The notes: generated by a model not told the origin, from the letters alone. DNA of 64,000 bases from Sergeia podlipaevii (GCA_030849805.1 JASANZ010002259.1:1-64000), one strand, 5' to 3'. Shown: positions 9,332-19,501, counted from the first letter of the stretch. Numbers and translations: made by a program.

Positions 9332-10576
9332 AATCGCACACACATATATATATATATCTTTGTGTGTAGAGGAGGGCATCAACTCTAAATCAAACGATTA
9401 AATTGTTAAGAAGGAGAGATTTCTCTGTATCCGCTTTAATTTGAAACTTAACTTAGCTCCTGCAAACAAAAAAAAAATGAGAGGGAACATATTTTCAAGT
9501 GTGTGTGTGTGTGTGCTCTCCGTTGTTCTTCTTGTTGTGGGTTGGATAGCGTTGTGTCGCAGCAAGTCCTCTTAGAGATAAAGAAACCGACCATATATGT
9601 ATGTGGTTGCTATTCACATTTCTCTTCATCTCCTTTTTCTTTCCTTTTTTTTTTCTTGTCAGTATAGGATTTTGCCTCGCCCTCGCGCAGTTTTTTTTTT
9701 GAGTATATATATATACATACGGGGTTGCGCGGTGCGTTCTTGTGGAAGGTAGTACTTACACTCGCAGCAAATACTTGCCCCTCTCCTTTTTTTTTTCTAC
9801 ACTTATAACAGCAATTATAGAGCATTTTTAAGCTACATATATTTAAGGAAAAAAGAAAAGCACACACACACACACACACATATAGTGGGGAGTATATTGG
9901 TATTATAGGGTTGTGCAGGAAGAGTGTTTATAGGATTGTACATTTATTTGTCTCACACTTTCTTGTTTCACATCATTACTACCAGAGCAAGCCATCAAAA
10001 GGTGAGACTACGTATTTTCTCTTTTTTCTTATATATATATATTATTTTTTGCTTCACTTTTTCTTGTTAACTTCTTTTTTTTTTTTTTCGAATAGTGCTA
10101 TTATTATTACTCCTTGCGAATATCTCTCTTTCGTTTTCCCTTTTTTATTTGTTCCGTGTGAGCGTACTTTTGTACGTTTTTCTTTTTTTTTGCATTTTCA
10201 TACCACTATCTGTGCTCTTCACTCCCGCCTTGGAAGGTCTGAACATCTCAGATTTTTTTAATCAATATATGCAAAAAGAAAAGGAACAAGATTTCTCTTC
10301 TTGTGTGTGTGTGTGTGTGATTTCCGTCTTCTTCATTTTTTGAAAGGCAAACGTATCAGCAAATAGGCAGCGAACGCAAACATACCAGAGAGAAAGAGAA
10401 CAGTGTGTTGCAATTTCTACCTGCGGGACGTGTGTGAGAGAGATAACCAAGCTATTCAAATATTAGTGTCCTCTCCTTCTGCAAAACCAACGAGGGAAAA
10501 CGAAAAAAAAAGCACGAGTTTGATTGAGAACGGAAGCGGGGAGGAAAAAAAACATTCACCCCAGCAGCGAAGTCCC
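9332..10576. other. Intergenic spacer with acceptor for the OTU gene
   Basis: AT-rich, with (TA)n, (GT)n (about 9498-9514 and 10302-10319) and (CA)n (about 9861-9880) microsatellites. Pyrimidine tract 10321-10340 ends in AG at 10345-10346. No ATG occurs between that AG and 10577, giving a 5' UTR of about 230 nt. An in-frame open stretch extends upstream of 10577 but contains only non-ATG codons. Confidence 0.55.
10345..10346 (+). promoter_or_regulatory. Predicted spliced-leader acceptor AG for the OTU gene
   Basis: Follows TTTCCGTCTTCTTCATTTTTTG. The first ATG after it is 10577, which fixes the N-terminus of the OTU protein. Confidence 0.5.
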
Positions 10577-13500
10577 ATGTTCAGTTCACAGGGCAAAGAT
10601 GATGATGTGGCAGCGACGCGCTTTCCATGTGATCTAGATCTATCGAAGCCATACAACCGCATGCGGGGCGGCGGTGGCGCTGAAAGTCTTCCAGCAGACG
10701 CGAAGGCGTCTAAAGGACGACACGGTGGTGGTGTTCCACAAAGTAGTATTAGTAGTGGTGGTAGTGGCGCTCCGGTTTCACGGCAACCAACTCAGCAGGC
10801 AAACCCGCAAGAATCCCCGCCTGCGCCTCGCGCGACGTTGACCATTTTCACCGAAATCGAAGATGGGAGCGGCGATGATGTGCGAGTAGATAGTGACGGG
10901 GCGATTGTACCCAATGCAGAGGGGCAGCACAGTGTGAGCCTTGATACGGGGAACAGCACCAGCGCGAGTTTTAGTAAGCACCTGCTCAAGCAAACCGCCA
11001 CCTGTCTTAGTCCTATGCACTACTACAATCTGTACGGCAACGGTCTTGCGCACACCGAGAGTGCGTACCGCGGCTTCGGCACAGCCAATAGCGTCAGTGA
11101 CTTTCTTTCCCCGGGCATGCCTGGTGCGAGCAGCAACAACTTGATGCATTTAGATGCCAGCAACAGCGGAGGGGCGGCGCCGTATTCTTCTACCTTGCCG
11201 GAGGACATGTCCTCCTTTAGCTTCGCAATGACCTGCGGCAACAGTGGCAGTGGCGAGGGCCCGCTGGTCTCCGCGACGCCTGTTGTGCCACTCACACCCT
11301 ACACGGGCGAAGGGCTACGCAAGAAGGCGGCTGCTGAGTTCGAGCGCAAGTTCAGCGCGGCGGCCGCGAAGGCGGCGGGGGAGGCCAAACTGGCGGCTGC
11401 ACAGGCGGCGGCGAGGGCAGAGGCGGAGAAGAGAGACCCCAAGGCAGAGAAGGAGCGCAAGAAGCGTGATAAGGAGAAGGCGAAGGAGCTCAAAAAGAAA
11501 CAGAAGGAAATAGCCTTAATACCGCCCAGGGTGGCCAGAGAGCAGATGATCCGCATTGGAGCGGAGAGGTTGCAGCAGCGCCTCAGTGAGCTGCATCTTG
11601 TAGGGCATAGAGTCAAGAATGATGGCAACTGTCAGTTCAGAGCCATTTCACAGCAGCTATTCGGCTCTGAGGAGTACCACGATCTTATTCGCAGCCATGT
11701 CGTGTCGTACATGCGGCGAGTGCGAGAGAAGCAGTTCGACTTTTTCTTTGAGAGCAAGGCGCATGCAGACACATACTTCGCGAACCTCGCCAAGATTGGC
11801 ACATGGGGAGATGAGCTCACGTTACGCGGTGCCAGCGACAGCCTCTTTCTCAACATTCACGTCCTGTCTTCTGAGGAACGCAACTGCTACATCACGTACC
11901 GGCCAAGTCCCGATGCCCCTCCCGCGCCATCGTTTCTGGTGGATGTGGCCAAAGTGCGTGAGCGGCGGCGCACAGAGCGGCAGTTCAAGCGCAGCCTGAA
12001 GCAACGCGCCACGGTGCAGGAGAGCGGATCACTGGAATTTCTCGACCCTGACTACTATTCTCACTCGTGTCCTGACCGCGTCCCCCACAGCGTGCATCAC
12101 GACTGCAACGCCGGGGTCGCCACTACTGTCGTCAGCAAGCACGAGGTGCCTAACGCGACCACTGCCCAACAGCAACTGCTGCACCACTCTGGTCCCATGA
12201 GCAACAGCGGGAGCGAGCGGGCTGGTGGACCTAAAGTGCAGAAGGGAGACGAGGAGTCAACTGACGACGACATCGACCTTGATGCCAGCGCGCTCCAGCA
12301 CGTGTTGCAGGAGAAGCTGGCCAAGGCGCGAATTCGTAGCTGTGCGCCGTACTTCATACCAGACGGATCGTACGTAGATACGTCTGCAGCGGCGCAGGGT
12401 GGGTCAAGCCGACCCTCCTTCAGTCACTGTGCTTCCTTTCCTGGCAACAGTACGAACTGGAGTGGGGCAGAGGAGCCGATGCCCAGCGCTGTGCCAATTG
12501 GTACCCCAGCGGCACACGCTGGCCGTAAGCCCCCACTTATCCAGCCACCCAGCACGATCAACACGCCACAGGTGGCCACTCTGAATGCATCAGATTCACT
12601 CAAGCATGGTCTCATCGCGGGTGACCTCAAGCTCTCTCCTACTCCTACTAGCGCACACAGAAGCATCGCTGTAGGCGCGCGCCACTCTTCTATTACGACG
12701 GCTCCACCCGCCTCATCCACACAGACGACAGCAGCGGCTGGAGCAGCAGCAGCAGCCGGGCCGCCTCTCAATTCGATCAGCATGGGCCACTTTAATGCCA
12801 GCAGCGGCAGTGGTAGCGGTGGTGGTAGCTACACCACCCCCGGCGCTACCAAGCGCTCCGCGGCGGTGTCCAAGTTTGTCGCTGCTGGGGCTGAAGTACA
12901 CACCACCACGGCGAATGAGTCCGTCACCATTTTCCGCCAGACATCGGAGCAGCAACCCCTGACGATCTTCACCGATGCTTCTCCCACTAATCCTACTATT
13001 ACTACTACTACTACTACTACAAAGGGAGGGATGGGCTCGGGAGACCCAGCAGGGGCCGGTGCAACGGCTGCATCACTGGGCAACAGTGCTGCTGGGACCT
13101 CTCCAGGAGCTGCGTCCTCCTCTGTAATTGCCACCCCCATGGCCCCACCTCCAGCACGGCTGCTGCGGCCCGTGTGCAGCAAGCGATCACACCCTCTCCA
13201 GAGCAGCGGTCCTTCAAACGACTCTGCCTTCCCCGTCTTCCCTACCCACGAGGGCGGCAATGTGATGCTGCTGGCGTCCAATCCGCGCAGCGCCACCATG
13301 AGCCTGAGGCAGTCCTTTGCCAATCTTAGCTCGGCCATGTCGCTTCCACAGGGCGGCTACAACAACTGTAACGCAGCCTTCTCGCAGGCAAGCGGCAGCT
13401 TTGACGGCGTGGGCGGTGGCGCTGGAGGAGAGCAAGGCGTCTGGGGAGACGGAGATGGCGAAGACGAAGAGGACGACGACGTGTGCTTCATATTTGAGAG

Positions 13501-13756
13501 CCGCTCAGAGCCCATTGATATTTTTCTGTCTTACTTGTATCCGGTGCACTACAACGCCCTCGCGGTCTATGACCCAGAGGATGCCACCTCAGACTCCCCT
13601 CCTATCGCCCCCGCCGTGACAGCAGGTGGTGGTGGTGCCGCCGCGGACAACAACACAACGACTTCGCTTGGCGGGCAGTACTTGAGTGCACCGTTTTTAC
13701 GTAAGTCGAATTCCATGTGCGAGGGGGCGTCGCGATCCCTTTCCTTCATGATGTGA
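10577..13756 (+). CDS. OTU-family cysteine protease (putative deubiquitinase) with large insertion in the catalytic domain
   Basis: 1059 residues from the first ATG after the acceptor at 10345-10346. OTU proteases cleave ubiquitin or ubiquitin-like linkages. Residues 1 to about 250 are low-complexity, followed by an Ala/Lys/Glu helix (about 255-315). The OTU core starts at about 332 (RLSELHLVGHRVKNDGNCQF) with Asp349 and catalytic Cys352, continuing with EYHDLIRSHVVSYM and IGTWGDELTLRGASD. The strand NCYITYRP ends near residue 447. The catalytic-His strand expected about 20 residues later is absent there. It appears near the C-terminus as LSYLYPVHYNALAVYD (His991, Asn993). About 520 residues of Ser/Ala/Gly/Thr-rich sequence (about 450-968) interrupt the domain. 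All catalytic residues are present, so the enzyme may be active if the insertion loops out. Plant-type OTU proteins are the closest match I recognise. Confidence 0.88.
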   Translation: MFSSQGKDDDVAATRFPCDLDLSKPYNRMRGGGGAESLPADAKASKGRHGGGVPQSSISSGGSGAPVSRQPTQQANPQESPPAPRATLTIFTEIEDGSGDDVRVDSDGAIVPNAEGQHSVSLDTGNSTSASFSKHLLKQTATCLSPMHYYNLYGNGLAHTESAYRGFGTANSVSDFLSPGMPGASSNNLMHLDASNSGGAAPYSSTLPEDMSSFSFAMTCGNSGSGEGPLVSATPVVPLTPYTGEGLRKKAAAEFERKFSAAAAKAAGEAKLAAAQAAARAEAEKRDPKAEKERKKRDKEKAKELKKKQKEIALIPPRVAREQMIRIGAERLQQRLSELHLVGHRVKNDGNCQFRAISQQLFGSEEYHDLIRSHVVSYMRRVREKQFDFFFESKAHADTYFANLAKIGTWGDELTLRGASDSLFLNIHVLSSEERNCYITYRPSPDAPPAPSFLVDVAKVRERRRTERQFKRSLKQRATVQESGSLEFLDPDYYSHSCPDRVPHSVHHDCNAGVATTVVSKHEVPNATTAQQQLLHHSGPMSNSGSERAGGPKVQKGDEESTDDDIDLDASALQHVLQEKLAKARIRSCAPYFIPDGSYVDTSAAAQGGSSRPSFSHCASFPGNSTNWSGAEEPMPSAVPIGTPAAHAGRKPPLIQPPSTINTPQVATLNASDSLKHGLIAGDLKLSPTPTSAHRSIAVGARHSSITTAPPASSTQTTAAAGAAAAAGPPLNSISMGHFNASSGSGSGGGSYTTPGATKRSAAVSKFVAAGAEVHTTTANESVTIFRQTSEQQPLTIFTDASPTNPTITTTTTTTKGGMGSGDPAGAGATAASLGNSAAGTSPGAASSSVIATPMAPPPARLLRPVCSKRSHPLQSSGPSNDSAFPVFPTHEGGNVMLLASNPRSATMSLRQSFANLSSAMSLPQGGYNNCNAAFSQASGSFDGVGGGAGGEQGVWGDGDGEDEEDDDVCFIFESRSEPIDIFLSYLYPVHYNALAVYDPEDATSDSPPIAPAVTAGGGGAAADNNTTTSLGGQYLSAPFLRKSNSMCEGASRSLSFMM

Positions 13757-14953
13757 TAGAAACAGAGAGGGAGAGAGAGAGAGAGCAGAGAGCAGAGAAG
13801 GATGACGTCGTATATCACTTCGATGAGGAAGTTGCTTGGTGCGTGGGACTTGAGAAAGCGGTGCTTGGGGCACTTTTTTTTTTTTCCAATATAGATAAAT
13901 GGGATTTACTACTGTCATTAGTATGGCACCACTGTACATTGTTGTATGCTTATGTAATTATTTTCCTTCTTCATTAGCATCAAAATTGAAATACCAGACA
14001 TGGCGAGAGAGGTGGGGGAAAGAGGAAAAAGAGAGAGGCGCGTGGGGTGATAGCTTTTTGCGTTGCAGGTGGGGATGGGTAATATATATATGTATGGCTG
14101 AGTAGATATATATTTTATTTATCAGATAAAGAGAGTAAGAGAGAGGGAGAGACAAAGGAACATGGCAAAATTGTGGTATTATGTGCCACATTCTTTCATG
14201 GCAATATATAGCGAGGTATATATATGTTTGTCGTTGGTGGTAGTGGTGATGGTGTAGTTCTACATTGCTATTAGTCACATATATATATATATTTATTTTG
14301 TGCCTGTTCTTGTGTTTCCCCTTCCTTTCAAAAGAAAGAAGTTCACCAGCAGAATACTTCGACTGACTCTCTAAAATAAATGTGTCTCTTCGTGTGTGTG
14401 TCCGCATCTAAGTGTGTCTGTATGTATGTATGTATGCTCTCCTGTAAATCATCATGTCTCTCAGCTGCGCACATATGTAGTGTTTAACAAACTGCTGTTT
14501 TTTTTTATTATTTGCTTCTTGTGAGTGTGTGCTGTTGTTCTTCGCGATTGCTTCCCTCTTTTTACTAGTGGTGTGTTCCAACACCTTCTACATTTTTTTT
14601 TTGTCGAATGCTCTCTCACCTTTCCTTTTTCTTTTTCAAAACACAAATAATAATAGTAATAATATTTACTAAAAACAAAATAAAACAAAATGAAAAGGGG
14701 GAAAAGAAGGAAGAAGGAGTGGTGTGGTATTAACCAGTGTACAGTGTGAATAAAAATATAAGCGCAGAAAATGATTGTGCTTTTTTTTTTGCTATTGCTG
14801 TTGTTGTTGTTCTTGTTGTTGTATTTTTGTTGTTTTTTTCCTTTTGCGTGCGTTTCTGTTGTTGCTGTTGATTCTCTTTTACTACCACTACTACTACCAT
14901 AGCTTATATGAATGACCGTATATATATATTTATTTTCCTTCTTTTTTTTTTTT

Positions 14954-14989
14954 NNNNNNNNNNNNNNNNNNNNNNNNNNNNNNNNNNNN
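14954..14989. other. Assembly gap (36 N) inside a poly-T tract
   Basis: Thirty-six Ns flanked by at least 12 T on the left and 12 T on the right. The true length of the homopolymer or of any missing sequence is unknown. Confidence 0.98.
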
Positions 14990-15458
14990 TTTTTTTTTTT
15001 TCTTAACCGCGTATGAGCGCGCGGGTTTACTCTTTCTTTCTGCTCTCTATCTATACATATGGTCTTGGTCATTGTTGTTGTTGCATTTCCTTTTCTTTTC
15101 CTTTTTTTTTCCTTTTTTTTTTGCCGTCACTGCTGCGTTGCTCATGCCCGCGTGTACTAGACAATAATCAATGCTTTGTAATGGAAAAAAAAAGGCAGAG
15201 ATGAAGTAGAGAAGGAGGTGGTGCGGGGGAGGGGATGGGAGGTGTGGATATAATGGCAAAGTGTCGTGCTGGGTAGTTGCAGGCATTCCCTTTTTCTCAC
15301 CACTCATTTTTTTATTATTATTATTTATTTGCTTTCTCTCATTTTGATATCACCGCGTTGATAATCCTCCAATTGCTACTATTACTATTTTTGTCCCTTT
15401 CCCCTCCCCCCCTTCATTGTAGAAAGGCATCAAAGGTTGCAAAAGAAGACTCTCTCTG

Positions 15459-15463
<5 letters not shown>

Positions 15464-15491
<28 letters not shown>
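15464..15491. repeat. (GA)n microsatellite
   Basis: An uninterrupted GA dinucleotide run followed by imperfect GAAAGA units to about 15507, in the spacer upstream of the ARL6 gene. Confidence 0.9.
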
Positions 15492-15499
<8 letters not shown>

Positions 15500-15636
15500 A
15501 GAGAGAGGTAGAGAGAAGGGCATATATAAAGGGGAAATGTGCTCCTATTGTGTGTGTGTGTGTAACATCTATTTGCTGTGATGAGTGCTGACATTTTATT
15601 CATACGTGGGTAATGTGAGTCAACAAAGGCAAAAAG

Positions 15637-15666
15637 TAATAATAATAATAATTATTATTATTATTA
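15637..15666. repeat. Self-complementary (TAA)n(TTA)n inverted repeat
   Basis: A TAA run passes directly into a TTA run with no spacer. It could fold into an A/U hairpin in RNA or a cruciform in DNA. A function is not implied. Confidence 0.75.
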
Positions 15667-15985
15667 TGTGTATGGCTTCCGCCACTTTGTGATTTCTCAC
15701 CCTCTTTTTTTTTTTTAAGCGTCTTTTTACGCCACTGCTGCATATGTATATTTGCATCTCTACACCATGAATCATGTTGTGTCTTTTTTCATTTTGGTCT
15801 GCTTTTTTTAAAAAAAAATATACATATAGAAGTGTACTCAGCAAGTTGAAAAGAAGAAGTAGTGTCTTTTCCATTGGACGCATAGTAGCAAGGGTGACTT
15901 CGAGGTGTTTGGTAGAGAAAAGAAAACACATCTATTTCTCTAAAGCAAAAGGGGAATACATCAGAGGTAATATATATATATTAAA

Positions 15986-16528
15986 ATGGGACAGTCCAAG
16001 ACGAAACTAAGTCTGATTGTATGCGGCATCGACAACAGTGGTAAGACCACCATCATCAATCAGCTCAAGCCAGAGAGCCAGCGCTCAGAGAACATCCCAG
16101 CGACGGTTGGCTACAATGTGGACACCTTCTCAACTGATAAAGTGAAGTTCACCGCATTCGACATGGGTGGTTCTAAGAAGTTCCGCTCGCTCTGGGAGTG
16201 CTACTACGCAAACGTGAATGGTATCGTCTTCGTGGTCGACAGCAACGACGCGCTGCGTATGTGCGTGGTGCGTGATGAGATCCAGCAGATGCTAGACCAC
16301 CCAGATCTGAAGAACACGAAGGCGCCTGTGCTCTTCTTCGCAAACAAAATGGACCTTAGTGATGCGAAGAATCCAGCGGAGCTAGCGCAGATCTTAGAGC
16401 TGGACGAGCTCTTGGGAGATCGGCCCTTCAACATCTTTGCCTCTAATGCACTGAAGGGCATTGGCCTTGCGGAAGGCATGGACTGGCTGCAGAAGACAAT
16501 GCTGCGTCAAATGGGAAAAGAGAAGTAA
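15986..16528 (+). CDS. ARL6: ADP-ribosylation factor-like GTPase ARL6 (BBS3)
   Basis: 180 residues, the usual Arf/Arl length. ARL6 recruits the BBSome coat to membranes at the base of cilia and flagella. Visible motifs are the P-loop GIDNSGKTT (14-22), switch I Thr40 in PATVGYN, G3 DMGGS (59-63), NKMD (120-123) and G5 ASNALKG (152-158). ARL6-type signatures are NSGKTTIINQLKP, LWECYY and LAEGMDWLQ. Gly2 (MGQSKTK) is a candidate N-myristoylation site, although animal ARL6 is usually described as anchored by its N-terminal helix. The N-terminus is about 10 residues shorter than in human ARL6. The residue at the catalytic glutamine position of switch II is Ser63 (GGT GGT TCT AAG), which may lower intrinsic GTP hydrolysis. 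Other Arl members are possible but fit less well. Confidence 0.87.
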   Translation: MGQSKTKLSLIVCGIDNSGKTTIINQLKPESQRSENIPATVGYNVDTFSTDKVKFTAFDMGGSKKFRSLWECYYANVNGIVFVVDSNDALRMCVVRDEIQQMLDHPDLKNTKAPVLFFANKMDLSDAKNPAELAQILELDELLGDRPFNIFASNALKGIGLAEGMDWLQKTMLRQMGKEK

Positions 16529-17015
16529 GTGAGCAGCCGTGGCGGAGGGGGAAGTGTGAGAGAGAGAGAGAAACGCGGTTCAACTGAGGGAAGGATGCGC
16601 TTTTTTTGTTGTTCTCTTCATTTATTTTTTACCTCTTTTTTTTGTTCGTTGCCGTCGATGTTGTTGCTATACCCCTCTTTCCTTCTCTCCTTTCTTTTCC
16701 CTTCCTACCTTTAATGGGGGATTGAAGCGCTCTCACCGATCTAGTTGTCGTTGTTTGGCGTTGCTATAACTTATTTTTCTATATAGCTTGTTTGCATGCT
16801 TGTCCACACAACATGTATTTCCGAGCATCAACTGATCAGCGGAGAAGGAGAGTGACATAGATAGAGGGTGTGGTGTGGTGTGGTGTGTACTTTGCAGTGC
16901 CGCATAACGTGAGTCTATATATGTAGAGAGAGTACCCGCACCTATAATGGCTTGTTTTTTTTTTTTTTAGTATATATGTGTGTTTGTGTGTGTATTCCTT
17001 CTTACTGCTATGTTC

Positions 17016-17047
<32 letters not shown>

Positions 17048-17763
17048 GTGTCTTGCTTCATACGCGACGGATTTTGTTTCTCTCACATGACTTTTTCTTT
17101 TAAAAAAAATTTGAGAGACTTGCTTTTTATTATTATTGTTATTATTTACTACGTCTTTTTTGTGAAGAGTCCGTCTCTTGGTGAACATCTTTGAAGTCTG
17201 CATTTGTTTTCAGAAACAGAAGAATAATACTTCTATGCATTTATGTAATATGAGAGAGATGGGGAGAGAGGAGGAAAAGGAAAAAAAAAAGGGCCACAAC
17301 ATTGCATATATACTGGCGCTGCGTGAAGGCTACTTGTATTGAATTGCAGGTTCCTTTTTTTGCCCTTTTTTCTTCTTCGCTACTACTTTCTTTTACATTA
17401 CGTCGCGTATGTGTTTACAAGAGAGCTTCTCAAAAAAAAAAAAAACATTGACGAAGAATCTACTTTCAAAAAAAAAAAATGCATGCTAGCACCTTGCTTT
17501 TTCTTTTCTTGCTCTCCGTGCCAAATGTGTGTGTGTGTGCCAGCTGTGACCTTTCCTCTGTTCTTTCCTATAAATGCGTATGTTCCTACTAGCTGTGTTC
17601 ATTCATATACTTACCTGCGCTTACATTCATTCATTCACTTTGGTGCTTTTTGCTGCTTTGAAGGGAACAACTATTTGATATATATATAATAAGGAATCAA
17701 AAGAGAAGATAATTTAAAAAGAGAGAAAGCACATCCACGCACAAACAAGAAAAAAGCAAGATC
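16529..17763. other. Intergenic spacer, AT-rich, with GT microsatellite
   Basis: Contains a GTGTG-rich patch near 16867-16888, a (GT)14 run at about 17019-17046, A-runs near 17430-17480 and a T/C tract before AG at 17662-17663. That AG is the likely acceptor for the next gene: there is no ATG before 17764. No other gene is seen. Confidence 0.55.
17019..17046. repeat. (GT)14 microsatellite
   Basis: An uninterrupted GT dinucleotide run in the ARL6-LSm spacer. Confidence 0.92.
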
Positions 17764-18093
17764 ATGCCCCCCGCACCAAAGGCTAAGAAGACTCAGCAGT
17801 CAAAAAAAGCTGAGACTGAGCTTCCTCCTTTTCTTGGTCGTGAGCTGCGCGTGGAGCTCACCGATGGTCGTGTTGTTGTAGGCGTGCTCATTGCATACGA
17901 GGGTAGTGGTGATCTTCTGCTCCAGCAGGTAGTGGAGCAGCGCAACTTTAAGGACGGTGAGACCACCGTGCACGCTGTCAGCCTGCTGGCCATCCCCTTC
18001 AAGCATGTGAAGGGCCTTCAGCGCCGTCTTCCTGGTAACGAGCTTGTACTGTCGACTCTAGAGGCCACACAGCAGCAGCAACAGGTTGCATAA
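17764..18093 (+). CDS. Small LSm-domain protein, Naa38/LSMD1-like
   Basis: 109 residues. After a basic tail (1-20) comes an Sm1 motif (FLGRELRVELTDGRVVVGVL, 23-42) with the conserved D-G-R of Sm folds. A short linker follows, then an Sm2-like half (VSLLAIPFKHVKGLQ, 72-86). The Sm2 half lacks the I-R-G-x-N core of snRNP Sm/LSm proteins. It instead resembles LSMD1/Naa38, the auxiliary subunit of the NatC N-terminal acetyltransferase (family pattern LGLAMVPGHHIV). The C-terminus ends in a short poly-Q. Thus a NatC auxiliary subunit is more likely than an RNA-binding LSm ring member. The start is the first ATG after the acceptor at 17662-17663. Confidence 0.72.
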   Translation: MPPAPKAKKTQQSKKAETELPPFLGRELRVELTDGRVVVGVLIAYEGSGDLLLQQVVEQRNFKDGETTVHAVSLLAIPFKHVKGLQRRLPGNELVLSTLEATQQQQQVA

Positions 18094-19501
18094 GAACTGT
18101 TTTCAATTTTTTTACCTTCTTTTCTCCTCATTCACTTTTTTTTCTTTCTTGTTTCTGCGGGAGAGGCGTTGCTCTCCTTCGCAGCTAGTCGTTCTGCGGA
18201 GGAGCGGGAGTTGTATACGCGCACGCGCACGCGTGTGTACGTGGGGACTGTCTGGAGAAAACAGAAGAAAATGAAGGGAAAAGACAAGAATGGGGATTGC
18301 ACGCACGCAAGTTTCAAAGCGTATGATTAACGAGTATCACAATTATCAATTAAAGCATCACCACAACGGCAACAACAACAACAAAAAAAAAGCGATTGCA
18401 GAAAGAAAAATAAAAGGATGTGGATAAGGGTTGTGCTCAAGTAGGCATTCATTAGCCTTTTCATTTCATTGTGCACTCTCGCAGTCCCTTTTGTTGATGG
18501 TTGTGTTTTTTCTCAAGAGAGATAAACTGTTTCACTACAGCGTTCTGCGGCTCTACTCAGGTTCTTCATTTATCTGCTATTTTAAATCTTTTTTCCCCTT
18601 TTTCTTTATCTTTCCCTTCATCATTCTCTCGCCTTTATCCATATCTGAAGAAGGAAAAAGAAGTAATATTTAAAAAAGAAAAAAATAGAAGGAGTAGGCG
18701 GCGTTCAGTACTCCCAAGTTTAGATATCATTCATATTTGTTTTTATTCTTATTGCTACTATCACTATCCGTTTTTGCAGATACGCGCGGGCATACAAAAC
18801 GTGGACAGTTTTAGTAGCGCAAGAGTCTTCCTCTCTCAAAGTATTAGTGTGTAGCTCCTACTATTACTGCAATAGCTGTCTGTGTATTTGCTCATCTATT
18901 TATTCATCTATTTCACGTACACGCTTTCTCTAGTTCTCTAGACTCTAGTGCATCAATAAATAGATATTGCACATCTAAGGATATATATATTGGCAACGTA
19001 AAAAGGGAAATCCCCCTAACTCTTTTTCTTTTTTTCTTTTTTCTTTTCTTTTTTTTTCTTTTTCTTTTTTCATATACAGATCGAGAGAGAAACAGCGCTT
19101 TGTGCTTGAGAGAGTGTGAGTGATAATCGGAGGCATCCTCTTTAGCTTGTTCGCTTGATAGCAAGGGATTCTATTATATTTTATCACTTCTTTCTTCCTC
19201 ACGTCTCTCACTTGTGCAACTCCACACTTGCCATCCACCCTCTTACTACTAACAACATCACGAAGAAAGGGAGAAATTGCAGACCACACATATATATATC
19301 ATATCATATCATATCATATCATATCGGATCGCTTGCAGTTCTCCGTCACACAAGCTATTCGAACGTAGTATTTATCTATCTATCTATTACCGAAGAGGGA
19401 AAAAAAAGAGTAAGTAAGAAAAATATCTTGCTTTACTTTTACAACACAGAGAGGGACATCTCGGAGAAGCACAACAAAACACTGAGAGGAAGAAAGCAAA
19501 G
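18094..19501. other. Intergenic spacer with pentanucleotide repeat
   Basis: AT-rich. It includes an (AAC)n patch near 18369-18382, a T/C-rich tract at about 19020-19070 and the (ATATC)6 repeat at 19296-19325. Purine-rich sequence immediately precedes the FAAH start. No other gene is visible. Confidence 0.5.
19296..19325. repeat. (ATATC)6 pentanucleotide repeat
   Basis: Six exact tandem ATATC units in the likely 5' UTR or spacer of the FAAH gene. Confidence 0.9.

Larger units (their letters stand above)
13757..15985. other. Intergenic spacer, repeat-rich, containing an assembly gap
   Basis: About 2.2 kb with no plausible gene. It contains GA-rich runs after the OTU stop (about 13766-13798), (TA)n patches, an N gap at 14954-14989, a (GA)n microsatellite at about 15464-15491 and the self-complementary (TAA)n(TTA)n at about 15637-15666. 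Its 3' part includes the 5' UTR of the ARL6 gene. Confidence 0.5.

Noticed and set aside
10403..10576. In-frame extension of the OTU protein upstream of 10577
   Set aside because: It has only a GTG as possible start; nuclear genes here start at ATG. The first ATG after the acceptor at 10345-10346 is 10577.
11920..13480. Possible cis-intron instead of a protein insertion in the OTU gene
   Set aside because: The 1.5-kb segment is open in frame, GC-rich and has normal coding composition. Cis-introns are extremely rare in trypanosomatids.
14461..15072. Minus-strand frame of 203 codons over the N gap
   Set aside because: It reads through the Ns and through poly-A/T, with low-complexity translation and no support as a gene.
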